From an uncultured Sutterella sp. (GTDB lineage Bacteria > Pseudomonadota > Gammaproteobacteria > Burkholderiales > Burkholderiaceae_F), in contig UQNA01000055.1 of the NCBI GenBank assembly GCA_900542195.1, positions 1-18,732 of the forward strand: a stretch of 18,732 nt of DNA. The letters are read 5' to 3'. The notes beneath the pieces were generated by a model. It saw nothing but the letters and a program-made list of their open reading frames with translations, did not search any database and was not told the origin of the DNA. Below are positions 14,864 to 18,732 of the stretch, one piece after another (within the stretch, counting starts at the first letter, position 1; every line of letters begins with the position of its first letter). The position numbers and the translations under genes were made by a program.

Positions 14864-15925
14864 CTACTTTTGGACTAATACACTCATGCCGGGACGAAGG
14901 CCGTCCACTTTTGTCATAGGACGTGCGCGTACCTCAAACGTTCTCATATCGTACCCGGAGTCTTGGCGTGTACTTCTCCACGTGGCATAGTTTGCTCGCG
15001 GACTGATGTAGTAGATCTTATAGTCAATCTCTTTATCGCCGAGTGCAGGGACGGTCGCATGAAGAATTCTGCCTATTTCAATTCCCGGCATCTGCGCTTC
15101 ACGGATATTGAATGTCGCATACTGATCATTGAGATTAACTAAAGTAACGATTGGATAGCCGGCAGCGGCTAATTCTCCGTCAGTGAAGATAATCTTCTCA
15201 ACTTGTGCGTCAATCGGAGAGTAGAGGGTTTTACTCTCAGTCAAAGACTTTACTTGTTCAACGCCGGCTGCCGCTTCTGAAGTTAAATCGGCAACGGCAT
15301 TCTTTTCTTGTTGACGGGCGCCGATTTCAGCGATGTCATATTGCTGTTTAGCAGCTAATGCCTGTTGAGTCGCAGCTGTCCAATTAGTTTTAACTTCGTC
15401 GTAGCGCTGAGCAGATACTAAGCCGTCTTTATATAACGCGGCGATACGGTTGTAAGTCTTGCGAGCTAACTCTTCGGCGGCAACCGCTCTTTGCCATTGT
15501 GCTTTAGCGGCTTCTTTTTCTTGCGGTCTTGCACCCTCATCAACAAGACTTTGCTTTTGTTTTGCAGCCCGCTCTTGAGCTTCTACTTGCGCAAGTTTTG
15601 CCTCTAGTTCAGGAAGATGCATTTCAACCACAGGCTGTCCGGCAGTTACGAAGTCACCTTCTTGGATAAGTATTTTTTGAACTCTGCCCGGAACTTTAGA
15701 GGAGACGCTGACCGTACGGGATTCCATCTGGCCCTGAAGCGGAGGTTTGGGCGGAAAGGCCGCTTGATAAATGCCCCAAACAATAAAAGTAACTAGGGCA
15801 ATTAAAAGTACAAGGAGAAGAATAGTTCCGAAACGTAAAGATTTCTTTTCATCGGTTTCTATCTCCTGCTGAAAGTTGTTGGAAGGATTTTCTGCAGAAG
15901 TATTATTCTTGTTTTGTTCTGTCAT
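14864..15925 (-). CDS. HlyD/EmrA-type membrane fusion (periplasmic adaptor) protein
   Basis: 353 residues. A short cytoplasmic N-terminus rich in Asn/Gln/Glu precedes one TM helix (about residues 32-53, TILLLVLLIALVTFIVWG). The first half of a biotinyl/lipoyl-like domain follows (VSSKVPGRVQKILIQEGDFV, then AGQPVVEM), then an alpha-helical hairpin (about 105-230, Ala/Gln/Glu-rich, long heptads), the second half (LYSPIDAQVEKIIFTDGELA), and a beta-barrel part ending GLRPGMSVLVQK. It would link the inner-membrane permeases to the TolC-like channel. I chose the ATG at 15925, one base after the upstream stop, instead of a TTG at 15937 inside the upstream gene that has no ribosome-binding site. Confidence 0.92.
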   Translation of the reverse strand: MTEQNKNNTSAENPSNNFQQEIETDEKKSLRFGTILLLVLLIALVTFIVWGIYQAAFPPKPPLQGQMESRTVSVSSKVPGRVQKILIQEGDFVTAGQPVVEMHLPELEAKLAQVEAQERAAKQKQSLVDEGARPQEKEAAKAQWQRAVAAEELARKTYNRIAALYKDGLVSAQRYDEVKTNWTAATQQALAAKQQYDIAEIGARQQEKNAVADLTSEAAAGVEQVKSLTESKTLYSPIDAQVEKIIFTDGELAAAGYPIVTLVNLNDQYATFNIREAQMPGIEIGRILHATVPALGDKEIDYKIYYISPRANYATWRSTRQDSGYDMRTFEVRARPMTKVDGLRPGMSVLVQK

Positions 15926-15926
15926 G

Positions 15927-17315
15927 TTATTGCTCAACTATTACGTTCTTGTCGTTTACCGCATTCATAAAGTCTGCCATTTTTCCGGCAATTGCATGAA
16001 GCATTGCATAATTTGAGACAAATTCAAAGGCCGCAAGACGGCGCCCTACCTCAGCTTTAAGAAGTTGAGAACGAGCCTCTGTCACATCAAGAGCTGTGTT
16101 TAAGCCCTCATCAAAACCTTTATTTTTTAGCTGCAGGTTTTCTCTGGCCAATGTAACCGTGGAGGCACTGAGCTTATATTGATCAATCGCATTTTGGGTC
16201 TTCAGCCATGCAACTTCAATGGCTGTTCTGACAGCGTTGACTGCTTCGGCTTTGCCGGCTTCTGCTTGTTCTAACGTGGCTTCCGCACTTCTGACCGAGG
16301 CTCTTCGGTCTTTGGCATCCCAAAGTGTGAAATTTACACCAACTCCGGCAATCCAATTCGGTTCCACTAGGGTCTGGTAGTGCTTAATAAAGTTATATTG
16401 ACCGAATGCAAAAACTTGGGGTGCCCATGCACTTTTAGCAGCCTTAATGCCCTCGTTAGCTTGATTCGCCTGAGCTTGAATAACGGCTAGCTGAGGGTTG
16501 GAGGCCAGAGCTGTGTCAACCCAGTACTTAAGAGGCTTCATCGGACCCTTAAGAACGAAGAGCGGGGTAGTCAATTTACCGAACTGCTCATCTCTTAAAA
16601 GCCGGGAAAGCTGAAGCGTGGCGACTTTGACATTATCTTTTGCTTTTAAGTATTCGCGGTGCGTGTTGTCTCGAGAGACCTGGACTGACATTCTCTCGAC
16701 TTTGCTGATCATCCCCTGTTTTTCGAATTTCAAGGCTTTTTGAAGTTCTTTATTTTGCTGATCCAGCATGGCCTTCTGCAGTTTTTCTACGGAAACCGCC
16801 AGTTGGAGTCCAAAATAATAGCCCGCTAATTGTGCATCAAGTTCTTCGGAAGTCAGATGTTTATTAGCAATGGCTTCATCTACCGCATATTTGCTGGCTT
16901 CTTGGGCCGCAGTGATTTTGCCGCCTGTATAAATCGGCCAAGTTGCCGTGGCAGCGGCACGAGGTCCGTTCAATGAATACTTTTCATCCAGTCCGATAGG
17001 AATGGAACCCAGCATGGGTAAAGAAATATCTTTATGAATATCGATCTTCTTTTGGCCGGCGATTTGAACGGCCTGAACGCTGACAGTTGGGCCGCCTAAA
17101 GTCTTGATAGATTCTCGAGCTTCTTCTTTGCTTCGTACCGCGGCTGAGCTTGCTTTGAGCTTATCACTTCTCTCATATAACCAGGTTCTTGCCACCGGGA
17201 AACTCAAGGGAAGTTTCTCTTGGGTAAAAGAGCCGACTGTAACGACAGTCCTGTCGGTAGCAAATGCAGGCTGCATTAGAGCAGCAATCAAAATGGCTAA
17301 TAATGAACAACGCAT
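15927..17315 (-). CDS. TolC-family outer membrane efflux protein
   Basis: 462 residues. Signal peptide MRCSLLAILIAALMQPAFA, with no lipobox Cys at the cleavage site, so it is a classical exported protein like TolC rather than an OprM-type lipoprotein. Two long helical halves rich in Ala/Gln/Lys are seen, each followed by a strand region (for example NGPRAAATATWPIYTGGKI in the first and PNWIAGVGVNFTLWDAKDRR in the second), the internal repeat typical of outer membrane efflux proteins. The ending GLNTALDVTEARSQLLKAEV is also typical. First gene of the export operon. The ATG at 17315 is forced by an in-frame TAA directly before it, but the preceding 20 bases are pyrimidine-rich and show no Shine-Dalgarno. 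Confidence 0.9.
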   Translation of the reverse strand: MRCSLLAILIAALMQPAFATDRTVVTVGSFTQEKLPLSFPVARTWLYERSDKLKASSAAVRSKEEARESIKTLGGPTVSVQAVQIAGQKKIDIHKDISLPMLGSIPIGLDEKYSLNGPRAAATATWPIYTGGKITAAQEASKYAVDEAIANKHLTSEELDAQLAGYYFGLQLAVSVEKLQKAMLDQQNKELQKALKFEKQGMISKVERMSVQVSRDNTHREYLKAKDNVKVATLQLSRLLRDEQFGKLTTPLFVLKGPMKPLKYWVDTALASNPQLAVIQAQANQANEGIKAAKSAWAPQVFAFGQYNFIKHYQTLVEPNWIAGVGVNFTLWDAKDRRASVRSAEATLEQAEAGKAEAVNAVRTAIEVAWLKTQNAIDQYKLSASTVTLARENLQLKNKGFDEGLNTALDVTEARSQLLKAEVGRRLAAFEFVSNYAMLHAIAGKMADFMNAVNDKNVIVEQ

Positions 17316-17348
17316 TTAAGGGATATAAGGGAAATCTCTAGTTGGAAA

Positions 17349-17380
17349 ATAATATCATTTTTTACATTTCGATGACGAAA
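17349..17380 (-). promoter_or_regulatory. Possible promoter and operator of the export operon
   Basis: TATTAT on the minus strand (17354-17349) could be the -10, giving a leader of about 27 bases before the ATG at 17315. At about the -35 position is an inverted repeat TTTCG-ATGA-CGAAA (17367-17380), and no consensus -35 is visible, which would suit an activator- or repressor-controlled promoter. Confidence 0.35.
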
Positions 17381-17467
17381 TCTTGATGATTTTGGGCGTA
17401 ATCCATAAATGACGGGGAAATAGAAGAAGTTAGCGGGAATAGATAGAAATTAATAACTTTTAAATAT

Positions 17468-17545
17468 TTAGCCAAGAGTAATGTTTTGAAATTTAGGGTC
17501 CGGCCAAGGTATTCTGCCTAAGAGGTTGATTTTCCTACCAGGTTG
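17468..17545 (-). pseudogene. Coding-like scrap, 25 codons, no start
   Basis: On the minus strand a frame reads QPGRKINLLGRIPWPDPKFQ and a few more residues before TAA (17470-17468), with a TAA directly upstream. The composition is protein-like, but it has no start codon and no recognised family; probably the 3' scrap of a lost gene. Confidence 0.25.
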
Positions 17546-17587
17546 TTATTCTTCTAATAACAAATCTCAAAGCTTCAAAGAAGCTTT
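17543..17587. repeat. Two adjacent perfect stem-loops
   Basis: TTGTTATT-CTTCT-AATAACAA (17543-17563) and AAAGCTTC-AAA-GAAGCTTT (17569-17587) are 8-bp perfect inverted repeats separated by 5 bases. A third, TGAGTAC-ATTAG-GTGCTCA with one G-T pair, lies at 17618-17636. None is followed by a T-run, so they do not look like simple terminators. Confidence 0.6.
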
Positions 17588-17597
17588 CCAGATTTAA

Positions 17598-17807
17598 TAC
17601 CAAGCTGAAAGTGGTCCTGAGTACATTAGGTGCTCAACGGGAGTTAATAAATTTCAGAGGACGCTAAATGAATTGGGACTGGCAAATAACCTTATAGATT
17701 TGAAACACTTAAGCTATGAGCCAGCCCGCAATTTAAACAAAAATCTTATCAAGAATTATCTTATCAAGGAATTGACAACTTGTCGCAGAATCAAAGATCG
17801 AACGTAG
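17598..17807 (+). pseudogene. Remnant resembling the N-terminal part of an IstB-type IS21 helper ATPase
   Basis: An open frame of 69 codons without a start codon (it opens after a TAA at 17595) reads FQRTLNELGLANNLIDLKHL, then SYEPARNLNKNLI and LIKELTTCRRIKDRT, ending in TAG at 17805. The order of features (helical segment, then xYxPxRxLxKxLI, then LATCRWIxDH) resembles the part of IstB just before its Walker A motif. The Walker A region itself is absent: the next frame reads NVAILLIDQ and decays. The segment between LNKNLI and KELTTC is lengthened by the tandem repeat at 17743-17773. Family call from memory only; it could be another degraded protein. Confidence 0.4.
17743..17773 (+). repeat. 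Tandem 15/16-base direct repeat
   Basis: ATCTTATCAAGAATT (17743-17757) is followed immediately by ATCTTATCAAGGAATT (17758-17773), identical except for one extra G. It lies inside the IstB-like remnant and looks like a slippage duplication. Confidence 0.7.
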
Positions 17808-17855
17808 CAATTTTACTAATAGATCAGTTAAAAAAACTGTCTAGCAGTTGTAGCC

Positions 17856-17984
17856 ATGAAAGAGGACAATAAGTATTTCCCTCTCAACTCAGCAGTTCCC
17901 GTAAATGGCTATCTTCAATCTCAAGAAGCTGAGGAAGGCCTTCAAGAGCAGTTGAATTCTGCGAAGAGAAGCAATGATGAATGA
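17856..17984 (+). CDS. Possible small ORF of 42 codons, uncertain
   Basis: ATG at 17856 opens MKEDNKYFPLNSAVPVNGYL and an acidic Glu/Gln-rich second half, closing with TGA at 17982. No good ribosome-binding site. The same frame stays open past the TGA (FEPYLSECLRLP, then SKWVTEKKLHINRILSM) to about 18080, so this may be one gene broken by a stop rather than a short peptide. No family recognised. Confidence 0.25.
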   Translation: MKEDNKYFPLNSAVPVNGYLQSQEAEEGLQEQLNSAKRSNDE

Positions 17985-18091
17985 TTTGAGCCTTACTTAT
18001 CGGAGTGCCTACGGCTACCGTCAGCAAGTAGCAAATGGGTAACGGAGAAGAAACTACATATCAATAGAATTCTATCCATGATCCAACAATC

Positions 18092-18196
18092 TTATTTTGC
18101 CTTGTGGCTTGAATTGGATTTACCTTTACTATTGACTCCCAAAATGCCAACCGCAGCAACGGCGATCACGATAAATAATAAAAAGAATTCTCCCAT
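18092..18196 (-). CDS. Small single-TM membrane protein, 34 aa
   Basis: MGEFFLLFIVIAVAAVGILG followed by a hydrophilic, Lys/Ser-rich tail (VNSKGKSNSSHKAK). This is one N-terminal transmembrane helix with a basic C-terminal tail that should face the cytoplasm. Translation signals are excellent: a full consensus AGGAGG lies 8 bases before the ATG. A promoter with TTGAAC, a 17-base spacer and TATAAC precedes it. No family recognised. The size and topology fit small regulatory membrane proteins, complex-associated subunits or type I-toxin-like peptides, but no antisense RNA gene is evident. It is the best-supported gene in the island. Confidence 0.6.
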   Translation of the reverse strand: MGEFFLLFIVIAVAAVGILGVNSKGKSNSSHKAK

Positions 18197-18289
18197 TTAT
18201 TGTTCCTCCTCTTTTCTGTGTAAACCCAATTTATAGGTTATATACAAACTCAAAACTAGGTTCAAACATGAAACTAGGCAGCCAAACAT
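18197..18289 (-). CDS. Possible small membrane peptide (30 aa), upstream of the 34-aa gene
   Basis: ATG at 18289 gives MFGCLVSCLNLVLSLYITYK and a charged tail GLHRKEEEQ, a single-TM peptide. Its TAA directly precedes the ATG of the next gene, and its last codons (GAG GAG GAA) form the Shine-Dalgarno of that gene. The frame is open upstream to 18385, adding about 32 residues including AVDVLEKLEIPSHIWDLFQD, but without an ATG, so the peptide could instead be the end of a truncated membrane protein. Its own ribosome-binding site is weak. Confidence 0.4.
   Translation of the reverse strand: MFGCLVSCLNLVLSLYITYKLGLHRKEEEQ
18237..18265 (-). promoter_or_regulatory. Sigma-70-like promoter for the 34-aa membrane protein
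   Basis: On the minus strand TTGAAC (18265-18260), a 17-base spacer, then TATAAC (18242-18237). Transcription would start near 18230, giving a leader of about 33 bases that contains the AGGAGG at 18210-18205. The promoter lies inside the upstream 30-aa frame. Confidence 0.55.
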
Positions 18290-18427
18290 TACATCTTGAA
18301 ATAAGTCCCAAATATGGGAGGGGATTTCTAACTTCTCCAAAACATCGACAGCTTTTTTAACGCCCTTATTTGATGCGATATCTAACTATCCAATAAATGT
18401 CTCATTTTGTCTTGTTATCGTTTCGGT

Positions 18428-18622
18428 ATGCCATATCTATTTTAACGAGCAGAGCAATTCCGCATTGAACTTAATTGGATGCACAGTCAGCTCTCAGAAC
18501 TTGAATGAAAAGCCTAAAGCAATGCCAATCAAGAGCGTAATCTATGTCTCTAGTTTGGTGTCAGATTTCGGGAAGCACTCGAAAGAGCCGTTAAATTATG
18601 GCAGAAATCCTCAGATGAGTAA
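18428..18622 (+). pseudogene. Decayed short ORF with four internal stops
   Basis: A single frame from ATG 18428 reads MPYLF, stop, RAEQFRIELNWMHSQLSELE, stop, KA, stop, SNANQERNLCL, stop, then FGVRFREALERAVKLWQKSS and DE before TAA at 18620. The helical, charged composition stays in one frame through the stops, which suggests point-mutational decay of a gene of about 64 codons. No family recognised; chance cannot be excluded. Confidence 0.3.
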
Positions 18623-18684
18623 GTGGTGCTTTTTGTAGGGTTTGATTCTGGATTTTCTTATAAGCCCGGAGTGTCAACGGGTCA

Positions 18685-18732
18685 TGGCCTCCCCAACAGG
18701 AATCGAACCTGTACTTCAGTCTTAGGAGGACC
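18685..18732 (-). tRNA. tRNA-Arg(CCT), 3' part (gene continues beyond the right edge)
   Basis: Reading the minus strand, the anticodon loop CTCCTAA has anticodon CCT at 18726-18724 and the stem GGTC/GACT with a G-T pair. A 4-base variable loop AAGT follows, then the T-arm ACAGG-TTCGATT-CCTGT, the 3' acceptor strand TGGGGAG, discriminator G, and an encoded CCA (18687-18685). The 5' half, including the D-arm, lies outside the window. The loop CTCCTAA is the same as in E. coli argW. Confidence 0.87.

Larger units (their letters stand above)
17316..18684. other. A+T-rich, mostly gene-free island next to a tRNA gene
   Basis: About 1.4 kb with no conventional gene of normal length. It is visibly richer in A+T than the flanking genes. 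It holds the entries listed separately: three stem-loops, an IstB-like broken frame, a tandem 15/16-base repeat, several coding-like scraps and two tiny membrane-peptide reading frames. The mixture next to a tRNA 3' end is what a decayed integrated element would leave. No intact integrase and no copy of the tRNA 3' end is seen within the window. Confidence 0.5.

Noticed and set aside
14595..14990. 131-codon plus-strand frame over the permease/HlyD junction
   Set aside because: It is antisense to two clearly coding genes, has no family features, and its composition is that of a shadow frame.
18064..18075. 12-bp palindrome ATAGAATTCTAT just downstream of the 34-aa gene
   Set aside because: It is short and A+T-rich with no T-run suited to a terminator; chance is likely.
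18305..18637. Plus-strand open frame of over 100 codons across the island, ending at 18637
   Set aside because: It has no start codon near its beginning, no ribosome-binding site, and overlaps the better supported minus-strand membrane-peptide frames as an antisense shadow.
1..18732. CRISPR array or intact prophage/IS element
   Set aside because: No regularly spaced repeats, no complete transposase or integrase, and no terminal inverted repeats were found.

Overview
The window reads as chromosome of a mid-GC betaproteobacterium. The protein style and neighbourhoods (2-oxoglutarate dehydrogenase E2-E3, divergent bamD/rluD followed by pgeF, YoaA-type helicase) suggest Burkholderiales, and a Sutterella/Parasutterella-like gut lineage is my best guess. 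That guess comes from memory of sequence style, not from a search.

Layout. Bases 2-3243 (+) hold the 3' part of sucB/odhB, then lpdA and a secreted coiled-coil protein of unknown function, closed by a hairpin terminator. Bases 3371-5392 (+) encode a YoaA/DinG Fe-S helicase behind an extended -10 promoter and a perfect 16-bp palindrome. Bases 5396-6817 (-) encode bamD and a small lipoprotein. From 6818 (+) runs a tight cluster: rluD, pgeF, an unknown two-TM protein, a periplasmic rhodanese and rimO. The rimO start is separated from its body by an apparent +1 frameshift. Bases 11116-12031 (-) are a toxin-antitoxin patch: a HicB-like antitoxin followed by a HicA-like toxin, and an orphan, apparently damaged RelB/DinJ-type antitoxin. 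Bases 12408-17315 (-) are a four-gene envelope export operon read tolC-like, hlyD-like, ABC-2 permease, ABC-2 permease, with no ATPase gene inside it.

Bases 17316-18684 are A+T-rich and mostly without intact genes. They hold stem-loops, a tandem repeat, an IstB-like reading frame without a start, other coding-like scraps with stops, and two very small membrane-peptide reading frames on the minus strand. The downstream one (34 codons) has a consensus Shine-Dalgarno and a good promoter. The stretch ends at a partial tRNA-Arg(CCT) gene (-), so it looks like a decayed insertion island beside a tRNA.

How the genes work together. The left part is central metabolism (E2 and E3 of 2-oxoglutarate dehydrogenase). 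The middle combines outer-membrane assembly (BamD), ribosome modification (RluD, RimO), peptidoglycan quality control (PgeF) and DNA repair (YoaA). The right part is accessory: TA modules, an efflux/export tripartite system and a tRNA-linked graveyard. The least explained items are the rimO frameshift, the ATPase-less export operon and the small membrane peptides.
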